Source: CAYMWF01 sp964394085 [NCBI: uncultured Gemmatimonadota bacterium] | Lineage (GTDB): Bacteria; GCA-2686955; CAYMWF01 | Assembly (NCBI GenBank): GCA_964394085.1 | Contig: CAYMWF010000086.1 | Location: 1-20,132, forward strand | Direction of reading: 5' to 3' | DNA length: 20,132 nt | Part shown: piece by piece, positions 1-6,589 of the stretch | Position numbering within the stretch: position 1 is the stretch's first letter | How the letters are laid out: each line of letters starts with the position of its first letter | Notes under the pieces: generated by a model | What the model was told of the DNA's origin: nothing | The model's input: the letters and a program-made list of their open reading frames with translations, nothing else | The model's database searches: none | Made by a program: the position numbers and the translations under genes

Positions 1-2
1 AC

Positions 3-497
3 TATGAATGCTACGGGATCATCGAGAACTGCATTATAACCGGGAATCATGCTACAGGTTGCGGCGGCGGGATCTATTGTGCATGGATGTCCATACCATC
101 CATAACAAACTGCACCATAACCGGGAATCATGCTGACAATAACGGTGGCGGGATCTATATCCTGGGTGGTAGCTACCCTACCATAACAAACTGCATACTC
201 TGGAACGATTCACCCGACGAGGTTTACGTTGACGGGGGAGATGTGGACATTAAATACTCAGATATTCAGGGCGGCTGGCCTGGAGAAGGTAACATTAACG
301 AGAGGCCCCGGTTTATACCGTTTCCAGTGTTCGGTTTCGAGTATCTCCTGAAGCCCGGCTCTCCTTGTATAGATGCGGGAGCGGGTGAGGACGACCTTTA
401 CGACTGGCACCCCCGCTGGCCAAACTGGTACCCGAATGGTGCACGGGCTGACATGGGAGCGTACGGCGGGTCGGGTAATCGCGGCTGGTTGCGCTAG
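3..497 (+). CDS. Right-handed parallel beta-helix protein, C-terminal part (5' end outside window)
   Basis: The reading frame is open from base 3, so the gene starts left of the window; the internal ATG at 87 is mid-domain. The visible 164 residues begin with two and a half beta-helix coils built on the motif NCxITGNHAxxxGGGIY, each followed by a SPxITNC-type strand. The helix cap follows: [18 protein letters not shown], then YSDIQGGWPGEGNI, then PCIDAGAGEDD. The protein ends ADMGAYGG...GWLR before TAG. Such proteins are usually exported and may be surface-attached or act on polysaccharides, but no catalytic residues can be assigned here. The cap closely resembles that of the beta-helix protein at 8880-11516, so the two belong to one family, but this one lacks the FN3-like and C-terminal modules of the other. 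It is the only long + strand gene at this end. The family call is firm; the function is unknown. Confidence 0.8.
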   Translation, partial: YECYGIIENCIITGNHATGCGGGIYCAWMSIPSITNCTITGNHADNNGGGIYILGGSYPTITNCILWNDSPDEVYVDGGDVDIKYSDIQGGWPGEGNINERPRFIPFPVFGFEYLLKPGSPCIDAGAGEDDLYDWHPRWPNWYPNGARADMGAYGGSGNRGWLR

Positions 498-563
498 GAA
501 GCCCGGGAGAGGGGGAATGGTCTGACGTGAAGGAAAAGTCGACCGGGAATCCTCTCATCGGGA

Positions 564-589
564 CCGGGCAGGCAGCCGCTCCTGCCCGG
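564..589. terminator. Perfect GC-rich hairpin downstream of the beta-helix gene
   Basis: The arms CCGGGCAGG (564-572) and CCTGCCCGG (581-589) pair perfectly around an 8-base loop, 66 bases after the stop codon at 497. No T-tract follows on either strand, so it is not a canonical intrinsic terminator. It may be a transcript-end hairpin or part of the intergenic repeat cluster that follows. Confidence 0.3.
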
Positions 590-721
590 TAAACGCCGGC
601 CGCCAGCCGAAGCGGGTCTTGTTTGGCCGTACGGGTAACCCGTGCTGCGAAGCGTAGACAGCGAGCCGGCAATCCATCCCCTGGCCCTATAATTCCCGCG
701 TCAGCGTCGCCTGTCGGCAGG

Positions 722-750
722 CCCGATTTCTCATGTGGCAAAAAATCGGG
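722..750. repeat. Hairpin, REP-like
   Basis: CCCGATTT (722-729) and AAATCGGG (743-750) form an inverted repeat around a 13-base loop that contains CTCATGTGG. The element GATTTCTCATGTGG recurs inverted at 907-921 (CCCGCATGAGAAATC) and in related form at 792-805 and 1122-1135, so this hairpin belongs to a local family of repeats. Confidence 0.5.
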
Positions 751-761
751 TCACATCGGCA

Positions 762-809
762 CGGTTGTGTGAGAGGTGCGAAGGCCCGGCTTTTTTCTCA
801 TGCGGATAT
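762..809 (+). repeat. Direct repeat copy A (about 48 bp)
   Basis: This 48-base stretch recurs at 1092-1138 with about five substitutions and one indel. Both copies share GAGAGGTGCG and then CGGCTTTTTTCTCATGCGG. Copy A ends exactly where the left inverted repeat of the element at 810-1082 begins. Confidence 0.65.
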
Positions 810-1082
810 GAAAAAGGTGACAGATCTATTTTTCCGACAGACCGGATCGCCAATACCGGAATCGGAACTCCAACGACGGCCGACAGTATCTACCGCTCGA
901 ACTTTTCCCGCATGAGAAATCAATTGGGAGGGATTATATCACCAGGCAATTCGATCGGCGGGCAGAAGCAACGGTGCCGGAGTCGGATGTTCTGCAACGA
1001 CGGGGAGTTACAGGAGGCCGATTTTTGTCACGTGACAAAAATTCGGCAGGAGAAATAGAAAAATAAATCAGTCCCCTTTTCC
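810..1082. mobile_element. Putative MITE or REP-type non-autonomous element with 25-bp imperfect terminal inverted repeats
   Basis: The left end (810-834) starts GAAAAAGGTGACAGATC and the right end (1058-1082) is its inverted form, ending AATCAGTCCCCTTTTCC. They match at 21 of 25 positions by eye. The 273-bp interior has no convincing gene and holds a strong hairpin at 1017-1047. The terminal sequence resembles the AAAAGGGGACAGATTTATTTTTC motif that I recall from REP/RAYT-associated repeats in many environmental bacteria; that link is recollection, not a search result. The element sits between two 48-bp direct repeats (762-809 and 1092-1138). Confidence 0.4.
1017..1047. repeat. Strong near-perfect hairpin centred on CACGTG
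   Basis: The left arm GCCGATTTTTGTCAC (1017-1031) and right arm GTGACAAAAATTCGGC (1032-1047) pair over 15 bp with one bulged T and essentially no loop, giving a cruciform-type palindrome. It lies inside the putative element at 810-1082, ten bases before its right inverted repeat, and not next to a gene end. A terminator role is therefore less likely than a structural part of the repeat. Confidence 0.6.
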
Positions 1083-1091
1083 CCTTTTCCC

Positions 1092-1138
1092 CGGTTGTAG
1101 GAGAGGTGCGGAGGTTCGGCTTTTTTCTCATGCGGTAT
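1092..1138 (+). repeat. Direct repeat copy B (about 47 bp)
   Basis: This is the second copy of the repeat at 762-809, starting nine bases after the right inverted repeat of the element at 810-1082. The run CGGCTTTTTTCTCATGCGG is identical in the two copies. The rest of the 498-1177 interval contains no supportable gene. Confidence 0.65.
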
Positions 1139-1177
1139 CGGCATCGCCCGGGCCCGTTTCGGTTCTCGGCCAGGGAA

Positions 1178-1321
1178 TTATTCCCGGGGATCGGGGTCGT
1201 CCGGCCCGCGTTCCGGCGGCATGGCGCGGCTCTTCCGGATGGCCCAGCCGATGCAGAGCAGGAGCCCGCCGTACAGGACGAGGCATCCGAAGAGGAACAT
1301 GATCCAGGCGCTAAGCGGCAT
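1178..1321 (-). CDS. MetS-type small subunit of an NSS family transporter
   Basis: This 47-residue protein starts MPLSAWIMFLFGCLVLYGG and has one hydrophobic span (about residues 3-27), then a basic IRKSR stretch and an acidic, proline-rich tail ending DDPDPRE. The size, the single N-terminal membrane segment with a GG pair, and the position directly behind an NSS transporter gene match the MetS family described for the Corynebacterium MetPS methionine/alanine importer, where the small subunit is needed for transport. The start ATG lies 9 bases after the transporter's stop. The Shine-Dalgarno-like sequence TGAGGTG overlaps that stop codon, which points to translational coupling. It is easily missed because it is short. 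The family is assigned from context and pattern; the substrate is unknown. Confidence 0.75.
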   Translation of the reverse strand: MPLSAWIMFLFGCLVLYGGLLLCIGWAIRKSRAMPPERGPDDPDPRE

Positions 1322-1330
1322 CGTTACACC

Positions 1331-2818
1331 TCAGCTCTTTCGGTCCGTTCGTGGTTTTACTGGCAGACGGTGGAGCAGGTAGCCGAGCACGCCGAAGAAG
1401 AGGAGCACGGCCCAGCCTCCCGCAAAGGTGACCCACCTCGGATAGCCGCCGTAAGCCTCGAGGATCTCGCTCCGCAGGTTCATGACGAGCATCACCACCA
1501 GGATGACCGGCGTGAAATAGCGGAGGAGCGCGACCCAGACCCTCCCGAGCGGAATCTCCGAGATCGAGTTCAGGTATCCCTGAAATCCCCGGATGTCATA
1601 TAGATACCCCACGGCGATGCACTGGACGAGCCCCGCTGTCACGAGGCCGAAGTCGCAGATCCACTTGTCGATGACGTCGAACCAGTAGAATCCCCCCGGA
1701 GTCGTGAAGACGAGGGAGGCGGCGAACCCGATCAGAACGAAACCGAGGGCCAGCCGGCCGTGCGACACGCCCCACTTGTCGCGGATGCCGGTGGTGAACG
1801 CCTCCTGCAGGGCGAAGGCCGAGTCGACCCCGAGGGTGAGGAGCGTCGTGAAGAAGATCACGCCGAAGAGCGCGTTCAGGGCGGGGAGCTTGGTGATGGC
1901 GGTGGGGTATACCACGAAAGCGAGCCCCGTCCCGCTCGCCGTGACCTCCGGCACGGGCACGCCGTCGATGAAGGCGAGGTAGCCGACCATCGAAAAGACC
2001 ACGAAGCCGGCGAAGAAGCTCGTGCCGCAGTTGGCGAGGCCGGTGATCAGGGCGCTGTTCGTGACCTCGGCTTTGCGCGGCAGGAACGAGCCGTACGCGA
2101 TCATGACCCCGGAAGCGAGGCTCAGCGAGAAGAAGATCTGACCGTACGCCCTGAGCCAGATCGACGGATCCGCGAGCATGGAGAAGTCGGGCGTGAGGTA
2201 GTAGCGGATGCCGTCCATGGCGCCCGGCAGCGTGATGCCGCGGACGAGCAGCACGGCCAGCAGCACGAGCGGAAGCGGCACGGTCACGAGCACGACCTTG
2301 CCGACCCGCTGGACGCCTTTCTTCAATATGACGTAGATGACGCCCCAGGTGAGGGCCATTCCGACGACGAGGTACCATATCGGCGCACCCAGCTCGGCCG
2401 CGCCTCCCGAACGCCGGAGCACTTCGTCGAAAAAGAACGCCTCGGCGCCGCCGCTCCAGGCGAGGGTGAGCGAATGCCGGAGATATACCCACGACCATGC
2501 GAGGATCGTCGAGTAGTAGATCACGATCCCCGCGCTCAGGCCGGCCGCCCACCAGCCGAACCATTCGAGCCTCCCGCGGATGCCGCCGAAAGCTCCGGGC
2601 GCCGCCTTCTGCATACGCTGGCCGAGCCCCATCTCGAGGATGAGCATCGGGATGCCGGCCGTGAAGAGCGCCGTGAAATACGGGATCAGGAACGCCCCGC
2701 CGCCGCTCTCGTACGCGACGTACGGAAACCGCCATACATTCCCCAGGCCGACCGCCGATCCGACGGCCGCCAGGATGAAGGACGGCCTTCCCGCCCAGCG
2801 ATCACGCGTATCGTTCAA
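1331..2818 (-). CDS. Sodium-dependent transporter, neurotransmitter:sodium symporter (NSS/SNF) family
   Basis: This 495-residue polytopic inner-membrane protein has the LeuT fold. The hallmark TM1 motif GSAVGLGNVWRFPY is at residues 20-33, followed by ESGGGAFLIPY, the usual TM1-TM2 region that binds substrate and sodium. TM6 contains GQIFFSLSLASGVMIAYGS, and the TM8 region contains TLGVDSAFALQEAF. About twelve hydrophobic segments can be counted, and the length is normal for bacterial members. Bacterial NSS proteins import amino acids with Na+. The start is TTG at 2816-2818, supported by CAGGGAG seven to eight bases upstream; no ATG fits the conserved N-terminus. A MetS-like small subunit follows, suggesting a MetPS-type two-component importer. 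The gene is far richer in GC than the rest of the window, which produces long but meaningless open frames on the opposite strand. The substrate cannot be read from the sequence. Confidence 0.93.
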   Translation of the reverse strand: MNDTRDRWAGRPSFILAAVGSAVGLGNVWRFPYVAYESGGGAFLIPYFTALFTAGIPMLILEMGLGQRMQKAAPGAFGGIRGRLEWFGWWAAGLSAGIVIYYSTILAWSWVYLRHSLTLAWSGGAEAFFFDEVLRRSGGAAELGAPIWYLVVGMALTWGVIYVILKKGVQRVGKVVLVTVPLPLVLLAVLLVRGITLPGAMDGIRYYLTPDFSMLADPSIWLRAYGQIFFSLSLASGVMIAYGSFLPRKAEVTNSALITGLANCGTSFFAGFVVFSMVGYLAFIDGVPVPEVTASGTGLAFVVYPTAITKLPALNALFGVIFFTTLLTLGVDSAFALQEAFTTGIRDKWGVSHGRLALGFVLIGFAASLVFTTPGGFYWFDVIDKWICDFGLVTAGLVQCIAVGYLYDIRGFQGYLNSISEIPLGRVWVALLRYFTPVILVVMLVMNLRSEILEAYGGYPRWVTFAGGWAVLLFFGVLGYLLHRLPVKPRTDRKS

Positions 2819-3160
2819 AGGATGACTCCCTGGATTCCGCGGGGCCGGAAACGCGATCCGAGGCTGTTCTTCAACTCAAGATTCGACGGTTTCACGTATC
2901 TCCACCTGCTTCTGGGGCGATTCTACACACAATCGCGAGACGATCCCAGTTTTGATCGAGGCTGCCCGCATCGAAATACGGCCCGGGAGCGCTCCCTTGT
3001 TACGGTTTCGGGAAGGAAGGTGATTTCTGTGCGGATGCCGCGGTCGATGAAGCCGACGGCTTACAGGGGTGACTGGCCTGAGAGGTGCAGGTTAACCGTT
3101 CAAGGTCGCGTTCGGTGGTGTTTGTACCGCGCTCATCGTATTCCCTCGAACATCATCATG
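2819..3160. other. Gene-free interval between the ATPase and transporter genes
   Basis: No supportable gene is present. The interval carries the upstream region of the transporter (read leftwards) and the sequence beyond the 3' end of the ATPase gene. Its one recognisable item is the 52-bp repeat at 3009-3060. A TGTGTAGAAT element on the minus strand near 2925 could be an extended -10 box, but no matching -35 is evident. Confidence 0.5.
3009..3060 (-). repeat. 52-bp remnant of a 4Fe-4S protein gene, copy A
   Basis: This 52-base stretch matches 4691-4742 with only three differences, in the same orientation. In copy B the minus strand encodes part of a 4Fe-4S protein (AVGFIDRGIRKKITFLP), and copy A encodes nearly the same residues. 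Homology stops abruptly on both sides. The two copies bracket the DUF4143 ATPase gene. Confidence 0.7.
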
Positions 3161-4435
3161 TCATGCACCCAATAAAGCAGCCGGCACCACGGCAATACCA
3201 TCTTTGCGTCGATAGGCCTGCGGGCCGGTATGGATCACTGCTGCATCCAGTAAATCGTCGCCGATCTGCTCACGCAGCCACAAGAGATGCTTTACATCGC
3301 TGTTTTCTACGCTTCCGCTCAACTTGACCTCGATGGCGACCACCCGCTGATCGGCGCGCTCTACAATCAAATCGACCTCCTGCCGCCCGCCGTGAAGGCG
3401 CAAGTGGCTGACCCGTGCTTCAGCCGCCTGGGCATAAACCCGCAGATTGAGCGTGACCAGCGATTCAAAGAGATGACCAAGCAGCGTGCCGTCTCGCGGA
3501 ATCGGTGATTTCGGTTCATTGCCGGAGAGCAGGGCATCTGCATTCAGGCCTAGTATCCGCACCGCAAGTGCGGGATCCGCCAGGTGATGCTTGGGTGGAT
3601 GAGCCAGTCTTTTCAATTGATTGCGGGACGGCAGCCAGGCAGGCACCGGATCGACGATCCATAAGCGCTCGAGGATCTCACGGTAGGGTTGCGTTGTGGT
3701 CTTGGCCGGTTTCTCGCCCTGACCGCTGGTCGCTGCATCGCGAATCGTTTCATAGGAGGCGGTGGTTGCGGTGGCCGCCGCGTAGGCCGTCATCCAGCGT
3801 TCCAGCACCGCCGGCCTGCGCACCGTGTAGCCCTGTTCCTGAAAATCGGTGTCGATGATGCGGTGCAGATAGCCATCAAGTTGAAGACGAAGTGCGCGGC
3901 CTGAAAGCTGCCGGATCCCTGGAAATCCGGATTGGACGATCTCGCGGCCATAATCGGCCAGGGTTACATCTGTTTTGCCGCCAATGTCCGGTTTATCGCC
4001 CTGTAGAAGTTGCTTCAGACTGACGCTCGGAGCGCCTACCCTTCGTTCGCTGAGCGACAGCGGTCGCATTCTCAGGTTGATGATTCTGCCTGCACCGGAG
4101 TGGGTCGGCGGAGTAACCGGTCCGGCTGAGCCGGTCAGCAGGAAGCGACCCGGTTCATTCTTATGATCGACTGACCTGCGTACAGCATCCCAGACCGCCG
4201 GCACGCGTTGCCACTCATCCAATAAAAGGGGCGGTTCGCCGATAAGCACCTGGGCAGGATCGGCTTCGGCGATCGCCTGTTGCGCCGGTTCATCCAGGCG
4301 GAACACGGTATGCGCACGACGCTCGGCAGTGGCGGTTTTGCCGACCCCCTTGGGACCTTCCAGGGCAATCGCAGGCAGACTCGGCATCAGCTCGTCGAGC
4401 TCTTCGTCCACCAGTCGATGCAGATATTCGGTCAT
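3161..4435 (-). CDS. ATP-binding protein with DUF4143 (AAA_14-type ATPase with PD-(D/E)XK-like C-terminus)
   Basis: From the chosen ATG this is 424 residues. A Walker A loop GPKGVGKT lies at about residues 27-34. The PLLLDEWQRVP segment (about 92-102) is the Walker B/DEWQ signature of this ATPase family, and LLTGSAGPVTPPTHSGAGR is the usual sensor-like segment after it. The C-terminal third has FESLV, then HGGRQEVDLIVE, then VVAIEVKLS. This E...D...ExK pattern is that of the DUF4143 nuclease-like domain. The role of the family is poorly defined; members are abundant, often mobile, and are sometimes proposed to act in toxin-antitoxin or defence contexts. The frame is open 25 codons further to 4510, but the ATG at 4433-4435 follows GGAAGAGGG and begins MTEYLHRLVD, the natural N-terminus. 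The gene is flanked by a 52-bp direct repeat, consistent with insertion or a duplication event. Confidence 0.88.
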   Translation of the reverse strand: MTEYLHRLVDEELDELMPSLPAIALEGPKGVGKTATAERRAHTVFRLDEPAQQAIAEADPAQVLIGEPPLLLDEWQRVPAVWDAVRRSVDHKNEPGRFLLTGSAGPVTPPTHSGAGRIINLRMRPLSLSERRVGAPSVSLKQLLQGDKPDIGGKTDVTLADYGREIVQSGFPGIRQLSGRALRLQLDGYLHRIIDTDFQEQGYTVRRPAVLERWMTAYAAATATTASYETIRDAATSGQGEKPAKTTTQPYREILERLWIVDPVPAWLPSRNQLKRLAHPPKHHLADPALAVRILGLNADALLSGNEPKSPIPRDGTLLGHLFESLVTLNLRVYAQAAEARVSHLRLHGGRQEVDLIVERADQRVVAIEVKLSGSVENSDVKHLLWLREQIGDDLLDAAVIHTGPQAYRRKDGIAVVPAALLGA

Positions 4436-4631
4436 TTCCCTCTTCCTTTGCTGATGGATCCCCTGGAATAAAGCATCTGTCCGCTCGCAATATACGAACA
4501 ACGCTACCATTTCGCCATCTGTTACAATACCATTTCACACCCCTCAAGGCTACTGTTTTTTCCAGAAACGGTCGGAGAAGCTGTATAAGCCGGCCAACCC
4601 TGAACAGTGAAAATTCATCGTCAGCGCCTCT

Positions 4632-4808
4632 TTACAAGTATACATGAATGGGATTATATCCGAGGCTGGGGCATTCGCGGAGGGCGATGTCGGGGAGGAA
4701 GGTGATTTTTTTGCGGATGCCGCGGTCGATGAAGCCGACGGCGTGGGCTTTTTTGATCTCGGCGCAGTACCGGACGCAGAGGCCGCATTTGAATTCCAGG
4801 TTCACCAT
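4632..4808 (-). pseudogene. Fragment of a 4Fe-4S protein (hydrogenase/NADH-oxidoreductase-like) gene
   Basis: The minus strand reads a 58-codon frame starting MVNLEFKCGLCVRYCAEIKK, continuing AVGFIDRGIRKKITFLP and ending at TAA. The CGLCVRYC block with the downstream RGI..KITFLPDIA..EC stretch resembles the second 4Fe-4S site of HoxU/NuoG-like diaphorase subunits. The first cysteine of the expected CxxCGxCxxxC motif is missing and everything further N-terminal is absent, so it cannot be a functional ferredoxin-type domain. Its ATG overlaps the stop codon of the DUF5131 gene (ATGGTGA), so it might still be translated as a tail peptide. A 52-bp part of it is duplicated at 3009-3060. The protein family call is from pattern recognition only. 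Confidence 0.6.
4691..4742 (-). repeat. 52-bp repeat, copy B (inside the 4Fe-4S gene fragment)
   Basis: Partner of 3009-3060 with 49 of 52 identical bases by eye. This copy sits in a longer coding-like context, so it is probably the older one and copy A the transposed or recombined one. Confidence 0.7.
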
Positions 4809-5545
4809 ACTTCCACGAGAACCGGGTGGGAGAATTTCGGGAGGCCGTCATATATCCTGCCATTCAAGACCCGTCCATTCTGTTTCTTACGCACTCCTCC
4901 CCATTGTTTGAAGAAGAATTCAACTCCTTGCCGCCTGCATTGGTACATTATGGACTCGGCCCACTCCGGTCGCAGAATTCTGGCTCCAGGGCCGGATTCT
5001 CCGCCCACGATCACCCAGTGAATTCTGTCGAGAGACAACTCATCCAGCGGCCCGAGAAGGGGTTCACATGATATAAACCGAATAAATGCCGGAACCTGTT
5101 TGAGGTCATCTAATCGGTTCAGAGTACTCTCGTTTTCAATACTGACACCCATCCAGACATTTTCTGGCCAGGGAAGCCCCGGCGCCATGCGCCGGAGACG
5201 CCGGCTTCTCTTTGTCAGGACCTGAAAAATGTGATGAGGGCAACGCTCCATGGTCTTGAAGACTTTCTGAATAAATTCGAACGGAACCTCCTCGTGAAAA
5301 AGATCACTCATGGAATTCACGAAAACCATTTTCGGCTTTTTCCATTCCAGGGGCCGACTAAGCAGATCGTTATGCAGGCTGACTTCAAACCCATTTATAT
5401 ATCTTTCTTGACCCATCGCCTTCAACCGTTTCGCCATCCGCTCCGCATAACAGTATCTGCATCCTGAACTGACTTTCGAACAACCTGTTACAGGGTTCCA
5501 AGTCGTATCAGTCCATTCGATATTTGTTTTAGCGGGCATACTCAT
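4802..5545 (-). CDS. DUF5131 family protein (phage Gp37/Gp68-like)
   Basis: This 247-residue protein begins near its family-typical N-terminus TNIEWTDTTWNPVTGCSKVS. Cysteines in a C-x6-C-x2-C arrangement (C22, C29, C32; GCSKVSSGCRYCYAERMA) recall an iron-sulfur or radical-SAM-like cluster site. Further family features are FVNSMSDLFHEEVPFEFI, the VLTKRSRRL segment, WMGVSIEN, FISCEPLLGPL and WVIVGGESGPGARIL. The family is known from phages and mobile islands and is often found beside a three-Cys-motif partner protein, which is absent here; the biochemical activity is not established. Two ATGs, at 5543-5545 and 5537-5539, are possible starts and neither has a strong Shine-Dalgarno sequence. The 3' end runs into the 4Fe-4S gene fragment. 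The family is assigned with good confidence and the function is unknown. Confidence 0.85.
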   Translation of the reverse strand: MSMPAKTNIEWTDTTWNPVTGCSKVSSGCRYCYAERMAKRLKAMGQERYINGFEVSLHNDLLSRPLEWKKPKMVFVNSMSDLFHEEVPFEFIQKVFKTMERCPHHIFQVLTKRSRRLRRMAPGLPWPENVWMGVSIENESTLNRLDDLKQVPAFIRFISCEPLLGPLDELSLDRIHWVIVGGESGPGARILRPEWAESIMYQCRRQGVEFFFKQWGGVRKKQNGRVLNGRIYDGLPKFSHPVLVEVW

Positions 5546-5617
5546 TCATCAAGAATTCGGAATTGTGCTGGTTTCCATTAGAGCGACCGGCTTGACTCTG
5601 AACCAGTGTAAAACACA

Positions 5618-6589
5618 TCATTTGCCCAATCGGAAATTGCGGACATTACGGGCTTTCCAGAGCAGAGCGGGATGTGTTTTGAGAATTTGCTGCATTTCCA
5701 CATCATTTGTGATCAGAGACGGCCGTATCTCACCATGAGAATTGATATTCTCCAGGAACTCATACTCATGAGGCGTTAAAGGAAGCACTCTGGAAAGCAG
5801 GTCGCGACAATCGTGCAGCAGGATATTGAGCCAGGCTTCGAGTCCATCTCGTTCGGGCAGTTGATTCGAGCGCATCAAGGGTAATAACTTCTTGGCTGCC
5901 TCGCGCGGCTCAATCTGTAGATCATCGGCGCGGACGGTTAGCCAGTCCAGTCTACTCATGGCACCATAGACAACGAAGGCGAATCGAAGCTTGGTCGTGT
6001 CGAGAGCGTTTCGCGATAAAATGCCCGCAATATCGAACAGATCTCTGCTGGTCGATCGGCTGAAAAAGGCAGCAAATTTGCCACCCGCGAGTTCATGAAT
6101 ATCAAGTATCGGAATATCATTGGCGCAAAGACCAAGAAACTCTGGGGAATCCAGTCTTTCAGGCTTCCAGAGCGGCGAACGGAGGAGGAAGTTGAGGTCG
6201 AGTTCCAGTGTTCCGGTGCCACTGTGAGCACGATTATAGGAGAGCCTCCATTTGCCGCCCGCATGATCTTTCGGCTTGTGTTTGACCCGGAGCCCCTGAC
6301 GTCCACATACTGCCTGCACGGCTTGTTCAACTTTTGGCCGCTCCTCGAGCATGGTCTGGCGATCCACGGCTCCGACATAGTTCATGTCGATATCCACGGA
6401 AAGGCGCGGGAGATCAAAAATAAAAAGATTGAGAGCGGTTCCCCCTTTGAGAACCAACCGTTCCCGGAGGTAAGGATGCTTGAAAAGGTTGTTGAGAAGC
6501 TCGATCAAATGAAGAAGCTTCTCGAACAGTTCTGCCTGAAATCCGTTGTCGGCGGCTGTTCGGTGGAGTTGATCAAACTCCAGTTTCAT
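5618..6589 (-). CDS. abiEii: AbiEii/AbiGii family nucleotidyltransferase toxin
   Basis: This 323-residue protein has the nucleotidyltransferase signature VLKGGTALNLF (residues 46-56; GG at 49-50) followed by RLSVDIDMNY with the DxD metal ligands at D66 and D68. Downstream, LELDLNFL supplies a third acidic strand, and ILDIHELAGGKFAAFFSRSTSRDLFDI is the family's conserved KxxA...RDxxDI region. AbiEii is the toxin of the type IV AbiE abortive-infection system. Relatives such as MenT transfer nucleotides to tRNA or other targets, and induction causes reversible growth arrest during phage infection. The ATG at 6587-6589 has a perfect GGAGG six bases upstream, inside the last codons of the antitoxin gene, with a 17-base gene overlap. 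That arrangement ties its expression to the antitoxin. All catalytic residues visible are intact. Confidence 0.92.
   Translation of the reverse strand: MKLEFDQLHRTAADNGFQAELFEKLLHLIELLNNLFKHPYLRERLVLKGGTALNLFIFDLPRLSVDIDMNYVGAVDRQTMLEERPKVEQAVQAVCGRQGLRVKHKPKDHAGGKWRLSYNRAHSGTGTLELDLNFLLRSPLWKPERLDSPEFLGLCANDIPILDIHELAGGKFAAFFSRSTSRDLFDIAGILSRNALDTTKLRFAFVVYGAMSRLDWLTVRADDLQIEPREAAKKLLPLMRSNQLPERDGLEAWLNILLHDCRDLLSRVLPLTPHEYEFLENINSHGEIRPSLITNDVEMQQILKTHPALLWKARNVRNFRLGK

Noticed and set aside
313-741. 142-codon open frame on the - strand
   Set aside because: Overlaps the end of the beta-helix gene and the hairpin cluster; the composition is low-complexity Pro/Arg/Ala and no family is recognisable.
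733-1058. Short + strand open frames at 733-915 and 735-1058
   Set aside because: They cross the repeats and the inverted-repeat end, overlap each other in different frames and lack recognisable features.
1760-3175. 471-codon open frame on the + strand
   Set aside because: Antisense to the NSS transporter. It is rich in Arg, His, Asp and Glu and has no domain or ribosome-binding site; it arises from the high GC content of the transporter gene. The same applies to the minus-strand frame at 1596-2735.
4644-5021. 125-codon + strand frame
   Set aside because: Antisense to the 4Fe-4S gene fragment and the end of the DUF5131 gene; the protein-like pattern lies on the minus strand.
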